Positions 10,801-20,895 of a DNA stretch of 64,000 nt are shown piece after piece. The position numbers were made by a program, and so were the translations under genes. The stretch comes from Trileptium ribeirensis (Eukaryota > Nematoda > Enoplea > Enoplida > Thoracostomopsidae), in the NCBI GenBank assembly GCA_030248225.1, contig JASANE010011868.1, positions 1-64,000 on the forward strand. The letters are read 5' to 3'. Position 1 is the stretch's first letter. The number at the start of each line of letters is the position of its first letter. The notes under the pieces were generated by a model. It did no database searches and was not told where the DNA came from. It worked only from the letters and a program-made list of their open reading frames with translations.

Positions 10801-13800
10801 GGATTTCTTTCGTATCATCAGCTGCGGACGCACGGCCTCGCTGACTTAGAGGCCTTTTGTTCCATGAATAACCTTTTTCCTGTGATATGTAAATGTCAGA
10901 GGATTACAACTCATCTTCTCTAGTGGAATTAATGTCCTCGTCACTTTATTCGGTATAACGCTTTCACCACTATCGGTACCTGGATATTTGTCAGAATCTG
11001 GCTCTTGCAGTACTTCCTGGTTACATGGTATTTCATCCTCAAAGCTATATTCGGAGTCTGATAACCCTATATTACCGTCATTGTCACCGTTGGCAAGAAC
11101 GATTTCAAACACTGCCTCCAGATTATATCGACGCTCCATTTACAAGTGAGGGTAATAAAGTGCTATCACATTACAAATATCAAGTTAGCGCAGTAACTAG
11201 TTAAAACAGCGCATACAATAAAATAATTTATCGAAATAACTGGAAAAATACCTGTGGGTGTCCAGTGAACTCCAGTTACGGGTCGAAAGGTTTTAAATTG
11301 AGAGTCGTATTTTTCAGTTGAAATTCGCTCCTTCGAAACCGTAAGGGGGTGCAGTGGACACCTGTGTCCTACTGTGGGGCAAACCACTGTTCCAAAAATC
11401 TACCGCTCAGTATACGAGATGGTAGTGCGTTTTTATGAAAAGTCATGAAATATGAAAGCCGTTGGAGTGCCTGTAAAAGATGGCATCCGTACGATACTCA
11501 TTCGTCGCCTTAAACTGCATTATGCGTACTAACTCCAAATTTTCTGTTTCAGTTGTATTAAAGGAAGGCAGAACATTTCCGATCGCTGCTATTCCAGGTA
11601 TGTTAGTACATTTAATTTATAGTTTTCGATACACAGCGACATATATGATTAAATTCCTCAATACATATTGATTGATCTATTACAACATGTGAACACACCT
11701 TTTGCTCGTCTGTATATATTAAATCAGAGATTAGCTAATGGCACTGACTGGGACTTTATGTTATTTTGTAATCTTATTAATTTTGTTATCAATAATTTTA
11801 TAATACTGGATATATATACGCCAAACCCATTCCCAACTACCGTTGGGACTTTAATGCGCTTAATTTGGAAAATGCGTAATTTTTGAGTTTTATAGAAAAG
11901 AAACAACCTGTTATATTTACTATTTGGCAACGGAAATACAGTCTTCTAGTTGTTCCTTTTACTAGTTTTACCAATTTTAAACAGTAGGGTTTAAATGAAT
12001 TTCCGCCAAGCTTTTCTCTATTACATCTTGTTTCGGTCAATATATGTTTTTTATTACATAGCTAGGCTTCCGTATTCATTGTGTTTTGTTTGGTCTTTTC
12101 TTGTTTTCAAGTGACAGTAATTCAAGTCGAATTTTCACGGTATTAGGGAAATTGCCGATCGAGGCGGTTAGTATTATAATAGATTGTAACAAATTGGTTA
12201 TTTAGTAATTTTGCTGTACAATCGTATCGCTTGAGGCGTAATAGATAATACAGTTTAAAACTGAAAGAGAAATAAAAATAATTTTTCAGGAATTTTCGGG
12301 GTGATACATTGAAAGCAAAAATTTGTGAGAGTTTCAAAATTTGAACCCTCACTAATTTCCTGGGAGATAGTTGTGCCAGAAATTTGAAAACTTTTGGGTG
12401 TTGCGACATTTGATGCACCTACTAAAGCCTCAAACTAATGTGGACTACTCCTTGAGTGGTCAACCAATTTCATTAGTGAACCAATGCAAAGACTTAGGAA
12501 TTATCGTTGATAAGACGATGAAAACTAATTCTCATTGCGCTATGATCGCTTCTAAAGCGTATAAAGTTATAAATATTTTATTTCGTTGTTTTCTTACCTC
12601 AGACCCGGATACTCTTCTATGCGCCTATATCACTTATGTAAGACCTCATTTGGAATATGCCTCACAGGTGTGGTCTCCGTGTTACCTAGGCGATATTGAT
12701 TTGATAGAACGCGTTCAGCGGTACTTTACACGCCGTCTATACGAAAAGAATAAATGGGCTTATGCACCCTACTTCGATAGATTACAAAAGTTTAGCCTCG
12801 AACCATTGGAATTACGTCGTTTGCACTTTCATCTTGTTATGGTATATAAATGTCTGTACAATAATGTTGATGCCTGTCAGCGATCATTTGTTGTTTCTGA
12901 CGTTGTCCGAACTAGAGGTCATTCAAAAAAATTGATAAAAAGGAAATTTAAAACAAATATATTAAAACACTCTTTTTCTGTCCGCGTTATTGATGCATGG
13001 AACTCATTACCTGAGTACGTTGATGGTAAGCCGTTAATTCAATCACCGAATACTAAATCATTCAGAACCCTTCTGAAAAAAGTTAACCTGGAACAATTTT
13101 TGCATTACAATAGAAACCTACAATCAGATATAAGAGGATTAAACCCTATCTGATTTATTTTTTATTTAATTACTGTATGCTATATATGTGTACATTTTTA
13201 AATAAAAATATTGTTGTTGTTGTTGTTGTTACTAATTTTCTTCAGGCTAGTCGTACACCACAGTAGTTACCCAGCAAATTGAAAATTACGAGGTTGTAAA
13301 AATTGCCTCTCTGTAATTTCCAGGTGCTGTAAAGAACCTGCAAATCTAATGTTTCAAGGATTTGGGTATGACGTGAACCATCAATAGCATCGAGCTTAAA
13401 AAGATATTGAAAAGAGTCTACGTTTATGTTATGCTTTTGGTGTTGATTTTACGCTTGGTGACATTAGTAGCGAGATATACCGAACTACATACTAACTCTG
13501 AATGAATGTCATTTCTGACATGGAAACGCTGCTTTTGAGCAAGCTCGTACTCGCACTTCACAATTAAATAGCCTAGAGCGACGTCAACATAGTGTCTTTG
13601 ATAATAAAAGATTAAATGTCGCTGACAAGGTGTGCCCTGTTGACCAAATATTTCACATATAGTGACAATAATTAATGTAGTCTGCCTGTTTGCCACAAAA
13701 ATGGGCTCAGATTATAGTGTTATAAAGATGGATATTATGAAAATTTAATTTGGATCTGATCATTTGAACTCGGATAAATAAATGAATTGCAGTTAATTGA

Positions 13801-16800
13801 ATATCTTTAAATCAAACGAAAATATATTCAATAAAAAATTGATATAATTAAACATCTGAGAATAATCTGAAAGTGTGCTATACGCGCAGCAAATTACAAC
13901 ACATTGTGTTGAATGCATTGCTGTTGTCTATTTACACCAAAAACATTCAAAAGCGGCGTGGAAACGATTAGAGAGGGTGCGCATGGGGTTGAGGGTGCCG
14001 TGAGAAACTTGATGGTACCGAAATATATGTATATGAAGAATAGGTGACAAAATAACCGGCGATGTGCTGATAACTGCTGAAATAACGCCGATCCTGTAGC
14101 GAACGACGAAGGGGAAGGTGCGGCTCGTCATAAGGATTTAATAAGGCCTAGAGGAGTCAGACTGGTAGGGGCAACTCTTTGCCAGTGTATTGACATCTAT
14201 ACAGTTTCAATGTATAAATGTTAACGGCGAAAAAATTGACGTCATGGATGAGACTTGTTAAAATTAAAAGTCAACTTTCGCTAAGACCATTGTTTTTATG
14301 ACGATGATCAAGCTGACTAATTTTTGATTTAGTTGATCTTTTTACGTAAGGTTTTGCTATTTTATCATATATATTCAATTTTCAGCACCGCAAGATTTCT
14401 TCGGTCAGGGCCAACGACATGACAGTCAGATTCAGCTGCACAGCAGCACCGACTTTGGCAGCGATGATCAGTCAGACAGTGTTGGGGTAAGAAAATATTT
14501 CTTATTTCGTAACGTCGAAGCAACAGTGTAGCGGAGCAGTGCATGGGAGCCGTCGCGCGGTTGTAGTCCAGATAAAGTTGTTTTCGCTTGGACCGAGTTC
14601 GGAAGTCCCAGAGGTGTGCGTATGGGTTCAACGTCTATGGTGCCTCTAGGGTATGGGTCAGGTGTCCTATCGGGGTGGGAGAAGGGGTCAGGGCCTCAGG
14701 GGTAACCCCCGTGTCTCCCATAAGCATGTATAACCCATAAAGCACATTCGTTCGTCGGCCATGCTAGCAATACGTAAGCAACATGATCTGTGAAAGACCA
14801 CGTCTGGAAAATGCAGCTGTTTGTATCACGGATTCTTTGTTTGAATAAAACGCAAATATCGTTTGAAATATTTTAACCCGAAAGCTTCCGATAGCAGATC
14901 GAGAAGAATACAAGCGCGGATTGCGTAGCTTTTCACGGAACTGAGTTAAATATATCCATATCGTGAGTTTGCGCTTCGACAGTGTGTAGTGAAAGCGATA
15001 ATTAAATAAAATTTAGACTATCGCCCGATTAATCTGTTTTAGGTTTTAATGTTTGATGTTTATAACAGAATGTCAGTTTTAGTCTTTCATTTATATTATA
15101 TCTTTTTTTTGATAAATTTGCTGCACTATATAATATATATTTATAATTTGAATTAAGGATTAAACTGAATGCTAATTTTAGATTGCATTGTTCAGCGTAT
15201 CGGTATCATCGTGTCATGCTATGTTCATTTTGTTTTTGAAATTTGAAGTGCTTTTCAGAGTTAAGCAGACCATGTTGTGGAGTCTAGCCACAAGTGTTAC
15301 CTTCGAATTGTTCTTCTTTTTTCTTGTTATAACACATAAATAGAAAGCTGTTTGGTTTCAAAAGCACTACTACAAACACGGTTAACTGCCTATTTTGGAC
15401 ATGTATTTGTGATATATTATATCAAAAAATTTAAAATTTCAGCTGTACATCAAATGAGCGACCTATCCTGTCAACAATTGTGCGATAGCCCAACTCTAAG
15501 GTGTCGCACAATTCTTATATCCCCACACACCTTCTGTAGAAAAACGGAAATGCGCGGGGTTATTGTAACTTTTCGGAAAGTACGAGTTCCAAGGTGGTAA
15601 TTGTAGCCACGGGTCTTATCCGTGTATTCGGTGATTTTTGAAATAATGCTAATTTAACGATTATGGTGATATGGAATAATTAGCTAGAACATGCCACTGT
15701 ACGGTTGGTAGTCATAACAAAAACAAGTCATATGTATATATTTTTTTTACTTTGCAAGTTTTGTTTTAGATGATTCAACAGCGGGCTGGAGAGGCATTAG
15801 AGGTTGAACCAGGTCGAAAACTAAACCTCGCAGAAGCAGCATTTGTGGCCGGGCTAAGAGCCAGTGATGATCCAAACAAGAACACCAACAACAAAATAAT
15901 CGTAGAAAAGCCGCGAAGTCAACTACAAGCATCCGATGGGTCGAGAGCACCATTCGGTCGCGGCGGAAACAATTTAATACGCTCTGTTCGGATAACACCT
16001 AAGTTGATTCGTGCCTTACAACGACTACCAAGTAGTCATCTTATTGCGTTAATATCACAGTACTCCGGTGGACAGATTCGTCTAACGCCGGCTAAGATTA
16101 GCCTCTTTCGAAAAGTTAATCCCGGAATATTGGCAAAGTTGATCAAAACTGGAGGTTTGGAAAGTACTGGACTTTTTGATAAAGTGACTGACACAGTGAA
16201 ATCATCAACATCGACGTCCGACGAACCACCTCTTATATCAAGTGAGACAAACAAGCACCTGTTTTCGCCTGTAGAACGAAGACAAATTGCGACAAATTTG
16301 TTGATTCCGTATATGACTGCTGAAGGCGTGTTGTCTGGTCCGCAGTCAGCTGGTGAAATGGACCGTAATAACATACTTGGAAAAAGAAATATCGCACCAG
16401 GGGGAAATTCAGATACAGATATCACAGGCATTAGTCAAGGTAACAAAAGCGGTAGCGGAATTAGTTCATTAAAGAGACCAGGTTTGGAAACCGATGCCGC
16501 TTCAAAACAAGATACCGATGAAGCGTACAGAAGCAATTCGTCTACTCTCGATCAATATTCTGTCAGAAATTCAATTCCATTGCTTGGCACGATAAATAGT
16601 GCAGCTCCGTTCCAAACTATCCGTAAACGACTACCAATGATACCAGCAATTGTACCTCCACGACGACCCCCAAATCCAATCGCGGCTCTTTTGTCACAAG
16701 CAGCGCTATCGAAGACCACGAGTGGAACTGCGAACTCAGATGATGGTGCTATTATAGCAACAAATTTAGCGAATAATCTGCTCAATTTTTTGCCACCAAA

Positions 16801-17203
16801 AATCAGCCAATCCGTGGGAACATTTCTTGGGCAACCTATCACAAGTCCACGCCATGCAGCGTTGCCACGTCGTAGTAGCAGTAGTGGTACCCGTCGAAAT
16901 CATAATAATGTTCGTAGTGCAACAATAATGGAAAACAGTTTGTCAAACTCAAACAGTAGGGTCGGCCAGGATGGTGGCTTATTTAACCTGGACCGTTTAA
17001 TTTCGCCGAACGGCGCCAGCTTTGGAATTCCGGGCTCATTTCCTTCGTCGAAGCAACTGAGTGGAGTCGAATTCTTAAGCGCAGTTGTTCCCGGAGACGT
17101 TGTCAAACAGATTGTCACTGATCGTGAAGGATATCAGCTAGGACTTGGTATAGTACAGCTGGTCAAAGATTCAATAGAAAATGAAGCGAGAAATGCAGCG
17201 TAG
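7854..17203 (+). CDS. Gene A: probable secreted, cysteine-free protein, unknown family
   Basis: I do not recognise the family. Four exons (7854-7890, 11553-11597, 14386-14486, 15770-17203) join in frame to 538 codons plus a stop. All three introns are GT...AG and every phase matches (1, 1, 0). The start encodes a short hydrophobic stretch, MFGFTLYLTGILVVL, followed by a charged KEGR segment, which suggests a signal peptide or N-terminal anchor. The remainder is rich in Ser, Asn, Gly, Pro and Arg, with Ser/Arg patches near residues 425-445, dibasic sites (KR near 266 and 296, RKR near 346) and no cysteine. That suggests a largely disordered secreted or matrix-type protein, or a precursor cleaved at basic sites; no repeated peptide supports a neuropeptide precursor. 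The large last exon is well supported as coding. The two small first exons rest on splice sites and phase, so the N-terminus is less sure. Confidence 0.6.
7950..9230. repeat. Cluster of three decayed MITEs related to 6147-6451
   Basis: Each piece keeps parts of the terminal pattern of the 6147 element: GCGTTCA or GAACGC near an end, followed by TCAAAC, TTGCTCAAATTTT-like and TTTTGATCAAA-like runs. The clearest is 8393-8740, which has a recognisable right end ending GTGTGAACGCCGCTC. Ends at 7950-8180 and 8957-9230 are partly eroded. No coding sequence is present. Confidence 0.55.
10598..11362. mobile_element. Possible decayed DNA transposon with acidic ORF
   Basis: A motif of about 33 bp occurs three times: CCTTCGAAACCGTGAGGG... 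at 10598-10629, CCTTCGAAACCGTAAGGG... at 11330-11362, and in inverted orientation at 11257-11290. Each copy includes a near-palindromic GTCCACTGGAC-like core. Between them a minus-strand open frame (10846-11139) encodes about 97 residues with an acidic, Asp/Ser/Glu-rich start. Some transposase N-termini look like this, piggyBac among them, but no catalytic region is present. The identification as a transposon remnant is an inference. Confidence 0.35.
11553..11597 (+). CDS. Gene A exon 2 (45-nt micro-exon)
   Basis: A strong acceptor TTTTCTGTTTCAG is followed by 45 nt and a GTATGT donor. The exon is phase 1 at both ends, so it can be included or skipped without changing the frame. It encodes VVLKEGRTFPIAAIP across the joins, extending the hydrophobic N-terminus of exon 1 and supplying residues suited to a signal-peptide cleavage region (...AAIPA). 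Confidence 0.5.
11598..14385 (+). other. Gene A intron 2
   Basis: A 2.79-kb intron with GTATGT donor and AATTTTCAG acceptor. It contains the 3' end of a LINE at 12430-13230. The remainder, including 13240-14385, shows no gene or repeat that I recognise. Confidence 0.5.
12430..13232 (+). mobile_element. 5'-truncated non-LTR retrotransposon (CR1/Jockey-like LINE)
   Basis: One open frame (to the stop ending at 13153) gives the C-terminal part of a LINE polyprotein, downstream of the reverse transcriptase palm. Conserved family blocks are visible: CKDLGIIVD, TYVRPHLEYASQVWSP, IERVQRYFTRRL and VIDAWNSLPEYVD. The catalytic palm motifs and the endonuclease are absent, as expected from 5' truncation during insertion. 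After the stop comes a short AT-rich 3' UTR ending in a (TTG)n tail at 13211-13230, the usual short-repeat tail of this class. The frame is intact over more than 700 bp, so the copy is not very old. It lies in sense orientation inside an intron of gene A. Confidence 0.85.
14386..14486 (+). CDS. Gene A exon 3
   Basis: The acceptor TTCAATTTTCAG and the donor GGG|GTAAGA bound a 101-nt exon. Completing the split codon from exon 2 gives Ala, then PQDFFGQGQRHDSQ and LHSSTDFGSDDQSDSVG, ending in phase 0. The other two frames are either closed (an in-frame TGA) or mismatched to exon 4. Its Gln/Ser/Asp-rich composition resembles exon 4. Confidence 0.6.
14487..15769 (+). other. Gene A intron 3
   Basis: A 1.28-kb intron with GTAAGA donor and TTTTGTTTTAG acceptor. 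A GC-richer islet at about 14580-14735 (with GGGGTCAGGGCCTC and GGGTAACCCCC) stands out from AT-rich surroundings and resembles the islet at 7130-7285 in style; it may be transposon-derived. No other exon is visible. Confidence 0.5.
15770..17203 (+). CDS. Gene A exon 4 (terminal, 477 residues)
   Basis: The exon begins right after a TTTTGTTTTAG acceptor and runs 1434 nt to a TAG stop. The first codon happens to be ATG, but the splice acceptor directly before it and the matching phase of exon 3 argue for an internal start. The stretch is markedly less AT-rich than its surroundings. It contains a predicted helical segment (RITPKLIRALQRLPSSHLI), a proline/arginine segment (IVPPRRPPNPIAALLSQ) and a hydrophobic C-terminal region (GVEFLSAVVPGDVVKQIV). 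No known domain was recognised. Confidence 0.85.
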   Translation: MIQQRAGEALEVEPGRKLNLAEAAFVAGLRASDDPNKNTNNKIIVEKPRSQLQASDGSRAPFGRGGNNLIRSVRITPKLIRALQRLPSSHLIALISQYSGGQIRLTPAKISLFRKVNPGILAKLIKTGGLESTGLFDKVTDTVKSSTSTSDEPPLISSETNKHLFSPVERRQIATNLLIPYMTAEGVLSGPQSAGEMDRNNILGKRNIAPGGNSDTDITGISQGNKSGSGISSLKRPGLETDAASKQDTDEAYRSNSSTLDQYSVRNSIPLLGTINSAAPFQTIRKRLPMIPAIVPPRRPPNPIAALLSQAALSKTTSGTANSDDGAIIATNLANNLLNFLPPKISQSVGTFLGQPITSPRHAALPRRSSSSGTRRNHNNVRSATIMENSLSNSNSRVGQDGGLFNLDRLISPNGASFGIPGSFPSSKQLSGVEFLSAVVPGDVVKQIVTDREGYQLGLGIVQLVKDSIENEARNAA

Positions 17204-17312
17204 ACGGTGTTGTAAAGTTTGACATGAATGAAACAAAGTTTGTAGACATTTGTGTATCAAATGCACAAATGTTTGGATTCTCATGAGCTATGGTCACAAC
17301 CATGCTTCTCTC

Positions 17313-17505
17313 TAAGGGCGTCGCCAAAGGAGGGGGGATGGAGGGCCGTGCCCTCCCCCAGTTTAGCTCGGTGTCCCCCCAGTTCGAATTTACCGCTAAC
17401 TTGTGCCCCTTCAGAAAGCCTTGGTGCTGCCCCTCTGGTTCAGATTTTGTGCACCTCCAGAAAGCCTTGGTGCCCCCCAGTTTGGATTTTCTGGCTACGC
17501 CCCTG
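17313..17505. mobile_element. hAT-type MITE with perfect 8-bp target duplication
   Basis: A GC-rich 193-bp insert is flanked by the 8-bp direct repeat CTTCTCTC (17305-17312 and 17506-17513), the duplication length of the hAT superfamily. Its ends are imperfect inverted repeats: TAAGGGCGTCGCCAAA on the left and, read inward from the right, CAGGGGCGTAGCCAGAAA. An internal direct repeat carries CAGAAAGCCTTGGTGC twice. It has no transposase and is non-autonomous. It sits between the gene A stop codon and its likely polyadenylation signal. Confidence 0.9.
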
Positions 17506-17597
17506 CTTCTCTCGTAGCCGGATTCCGGATTTCGACACCATACAGCACGTTTCTATCATTATCTAGTAAATTGTTTACGGACAAGCGTTTGACACTT

Positions 17598-17603
17598 AAT
17601 AAA
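17598..17603 (+). terminator. Likely polyadenylation signal of gene A
   Basis: AATAAA occurs 395 bp after the gene A stop codon and is followed by T-rich sequence. If used, the 193-bp MITE at 17313-17505 would be part of the 3' UTR. Confidence 0.5.
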
Positions 17604-17749
17604 TTTTTATTAAAACTGATTAAAGTATAATTTGTTTCTAGTTTATCTTTTTAATGTCCACTGTCTCGAATGAGACTAGCGCATGCTGTGAAGTGTTTGG
17701 ATAACTGGATTTGTTATATAAGGTCTGTTTTTACGCACGTTGTTATTTG

Positions 17750-17885
17750 CCCTAAAAGAACCGAGCAACCGGTCCTACATAGCTCATTGGTTTGCTTATG
17801 CACATTTTAATCGTACAACCTGAATTAGATCCTCGGCCCTGACAAACTTTGCAAGATACGCAAATTAAATAGTGCGTCAAAGGGT
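17750..17885 (+). repeat. tRNA-derived SINE-like element, copy 1
   Basis: The segment AAGAACCGAGCAACC leads into an A-box-like TAGCTCATTGG (17780-17790), a degenerate B-box region and a tail with GCAAGATACGCAAATTAAAT. The same order of blocks recurs at 39594-39745, where the pol III boxes are better preserved, and at 35135-35260. This is the layout of a tRNA-derived SINE. Confidence 0.55.
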
Positions 17886-18071
17886 TAAATAGTTAAAGTG
17901 ACTTATAGCATCGGAATTAAACTTAATACGTACACTAAAGAGATAAATTTAGCAAAACATTTTACATTTATTTTCAATGTGCTCAAATAAGTAATTGCTT
18001 TCAATTTAAAAAGACTGTTATATCTACGTGCTGAGACATACAGGTCTTAGCTTGCCCGCAGGATACACTTC

Positions 18072-18248
18072 TCTCTCTGTATTGTAGAGTGTATCATAAT
18101 ATCAACATTTTGTATGCAATGTATAAATTTTCATTACAAATCGGTTGATATATTTAATATTCTCTCTGTATTGTAGAGTGTATTATAATCTCAACATTTT
18201 GTATGCAATGTATAAATTTTCATTACAAATCGGTTGATATATTTAATG
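18072..18248 (+). repeat. 89-bp tandem duplication
   Basis: TCTCTCTGTATTGTAGAGTG starts at 18072 and again at 18161. The two 89-bp units, ending TTGATATATTTAAT, are almost identical (one contains ATCATAATAT where the other has ATTATAATCT). It is a recent local duplication with no coding content. Confidence 0.85.
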
Positions 18249-18249
18249 T

Positions 18250-19215
18250 CCTGTGTGGTAGCTGAGTTACAACATTAATAAGTAATAGTTATAGCATGTC
18301 TCGTCGTGCATTCAGACATTTGTAGGAACTGTTTTGACGAGCTCAAATGAGTTCTATAGCACGAGTTTGAACTAGTAAACTATACAACTGTGCATGACAA
18401 ACTGTGCATACAAATCTTTCAATGCTCGCCTAATCGTGTAGCAACTAACTTGTCATATAGTTACATCCCAGTTCTATGTTATATTGCTATGTTACAGTGA
18501 TCATTATTGCAACTTGACGTAATTTGTGTGATAATAATGAAACTTGTGCAATATATATTACACTGGCTACGTGGGCGTGCGCAGGTTGCTATATTGATCG
18601 GGATTTAAATTTGGAGGAGAATGACCAGAAAATTTATTAATTTCGAGGTTTGGAGTTAATCTTCGAAATTGTAGGGCGCCATGGCCCGGTGGTCACAGTT
18701 TGATTATATTCGCCATGTCTGTCTGCATTATGTTATGAATTTTAGTTATCGAGTGTAGGTCATAAGTAGTTTACCGATGAAAGTTTTCGCTATGTAGAAG
18801 TTTTTGAGCACGAACGTCAACATATTCCACGTTCTGAAGTGATGGGATTATTACCAGCAATATTTAACTACCGAACTAAATGACTATCATAACACTGTTA
18901 TCTTTTAATTGTTGGTTTTACCATCCCAAATAGTTTTATCCGATATTGTTTTGTAAATAAATAAGAAAAGATACGTTAATACGTCAGGGTTCAAGAGAAT
19001 GATATATCCACAACGCCAAGCTTAGCAATCTTATTAAAAATAAATATCCTGGGTGTCCGTGGTCCGTCGGTTCAAGGGGTAGCAGATAGTCTCGCCTAGG
19101 ACTTGGGGATGTGGCGTGGGGTGGAATGGGGGGGGGGCGGAGAATGCGGCATTTGGACGCGGCGTGAGAAAGCAGCAATGAGTAACCAGAAATTTTCGTG
19201 TGGTAGACACCACAG
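18250..19215. other. Intergenic DNA, no gene seen
   Basis: Mostly AT-rich sequence without open frames. A GC-rich patch at 19040-19160 includes a run of ten G and the box-B-like GGTTCAAGG. No terminus or RNA gene could be defined. Confidence 0.45.
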
Positions 19216-19270
19216 GCCGAAATTGGTCAATTTTGAAGATACAGCGATGATGGCACCAGTCGACTCAGCC
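19216..19270. mobile_element. MITE family M, solitary end (copy 2)
   Basis: GCCGAAATTGGTCAATTTTG, then GATACAGCGATGATGGCACC and CGACTCAGC, match the inverted right ends of the elements at 3303-3551 and 20660-20895. The opposite end is missing, so this is a fragment. Confidence 0.55.
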
Positions 19271-19432
19271 GGACGAGCTGGTTTAGCATTTAGGCTGCAT
19301 TTATGACAATGTTCTTCGATTTTTTTGTTTCCCAATGATAAAATTTAGTGAATCTGTTCATGGGGTAACGATTGAGGGTTAGACCTAGGCTTAGTCTTAG
19401 ACATAGTCTAAGCTTTGCCTAAGCAAAGGTCA

Positions 19433-20655
19433 TTCGATTCACTCGATTCACTCACTCGATCCACCGCCATTATCCGAGTTGAATTAAAAAATTTGGAATG
19501 AGAGCAAACTGATGGCAGAAGAATGCCGATGACTGTCATCGGCGGCAAGTTCATGCCTGTAAAAGGCAAAAACACGAGGCAGAAATCGCATCACGGATCT
19601 GGTAAGCATTGTGAGGCGTGGAGTCGGCGTTTGAAGGTTTGAAGGAACGGGGCGGTAACGACATAAATGGGTAAGTTGTTCCACGACCCCACATCACGAT
19701 AGCTGAAGAACTTTCTTGCTGAGTCAAGACGTGGCGTTGAACGATGACGAATTTTGAACGGACGGCCCCGACTTCTTTCGTCCTCTACCATAGCTACAAA
19801 ATCCATGGCACCAAAGTGGAACATATTGTTAAACAGCTTGTACAAGAAAATAAGATCTTGTCGGTGTCTACGAGTGGATAATTTTTGTAGGCCCAGTCGA
19901 CGGAGACGATCCTCATATGCCAAGTCCCACAACCCATTTACCCGCTTTGTTGCAAAACGTTGTACCTGTTCTATAAGTGCAATGTCCAGAGCCAAGTGTG
20001 GATTCCACGCCTCACAGCAGTACTATAATTTAGATCTAATGGGACTTCTAAATAACGGTAAAAACACGGATTTAGACATTGGTTTGAACACACGCAAAAT
20101 TGAGTAAAGAACTTTGAAGGCAGATTTGACAACTGTTGCAACGTGAGAAGAAGACTTTAAATCAGTTGCAATAGGAACCATTAACAATAATTGTCGGCTC
20201 GATAGCAGAGTTATTGAAAGTATACACACAGGACGAGTTGCTAAAACCGAAATGAATTACTTCACGCTTTGAAGGATTAAATGTTAAAAAGTTGTCACAT
20301 GCCCCTTTGGCAGAGGCAGTAATATCATTCTGGAAACTACTCGTGTCGAGTATGTAATTTTTTCTACTAATGGCTTTGGCAATGCGTGTGACATCAGCAA
20401 ATTTCCCTACGAAGCAATTAACGTATTCAGTCATCAATGTGAAAAGAAATAAAGATGGAGCCAAAGCTGTTCCTTGTGGAACGCCACTCCTTACTTCCAG
20501 TGGTGTAGATAATTGCACCACCCGTTGAGTTCGTGATGATAAGAATAATTTTATGAATTGATGCAAATGTCCCGCAATGCCGTAAAAGCAGCTAGTTTGA
20601 TCAGTAGACGATTGTGTGGGACTTTGTCAAAGCGGTTAACCCATGAATCGATTCA
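19433..20655 (-). mobile_element. Decayed LINE (CR1/Jockey-like), minus strand
   Basis: Reading the minus strand, 20640-20599 gives FDKVPHNRLL (RT motif), 20566-20162 gives the palm with SGVPQGTALAPSLF and the catalytic box as FADV, and 19995-19591 gives the C-terminal region with ALIEQVQRFATKRV and VGSWNNLPIYV. Just upstream of that last frame, CCEAWNPHL matches the family's VWSPHL block. The pieces lie in different frames, and the second catalytic Asp of the FADD/YADD box is Val, so the copy is dead. The 3' end (low coordinates) has a tail of GAATCGAGT-type repeats at 19433-19463, unlike the (TTG)n tail of the 12430 copy. The 5' end is truncated and abuts a MITE. Confidence 0.85.
19591..20640 (-). 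pseudogene. Broken LINE reverse transcriptase ORF
   Basis: The coding remnant of the LINE described above: at least two frame breaks separate the FDKVPH block, the palm block and the C-terminal block, and the catalytic FADD-type motif reads FADV. Total coding remnant is about 350 codons, against roughly 900-1000 for full ORF2 proteins of this type. No endonuclease domain is present. Confidence 0.8.
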
Positions 20656-20659
20656 GCTG

Positions 20660-20895
20660 ATTTTTGCACCATTTGACTCAGCTCGTCAATGCTGTTCGAA
20701 TGTTGTATAAATTTTACCGAGAATTATATTTATCGCGAAAATTTTTTTGGAAAAATTTGGGTACCATTGGAAAAACAAGAGACGAAAATATTTTTTTTGC
20801 AATAAAAATGGCCGAAATGGATATATTCTAAACGAGCTCGCCGAGGTGAGTCCAATGGTACTAAAATTATCGCTTCAAAATTGACTGATTTCGGC
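20660..20895. mobile_element. MITE family M, copy 3
   Basis: Left end GCACCATTTGACTCAGCTCG and right end GAGTCCAATGGT followed by ATCGCTTCAAAATTGAC and TGATTTCGGC form inverted termini matching the element at 3303-3551. The AT-rich core has no ORF. It lies directly next to the truncated 5' end of the LINE. Confidence 0.55.

Larger units (their letters stand above)
7891..11552 (+). other. Gene A intron 1
   Basis: A 3.66-kb intron with GTAAGT donor and TTTCTGTTTCAG acceptor. It holds three decayed relatives of the 6147 MITE (7950-8180, 8393-8740, 8957-9230), a GC-richer stretch around 9250-9560, another at 9960-10270, and a block at 10598-11362 with three copies of a CCTTCGAAACCGT motif. No further exon with matching phase was recognised. 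Confidence 0.5.

Noticed and set aside
15747..17118. Minus-strand ORFs opposite gene A exon 4
   Set aside because: They are shadows of the coding strand; the plus-strand frame is the long one and has splice support.
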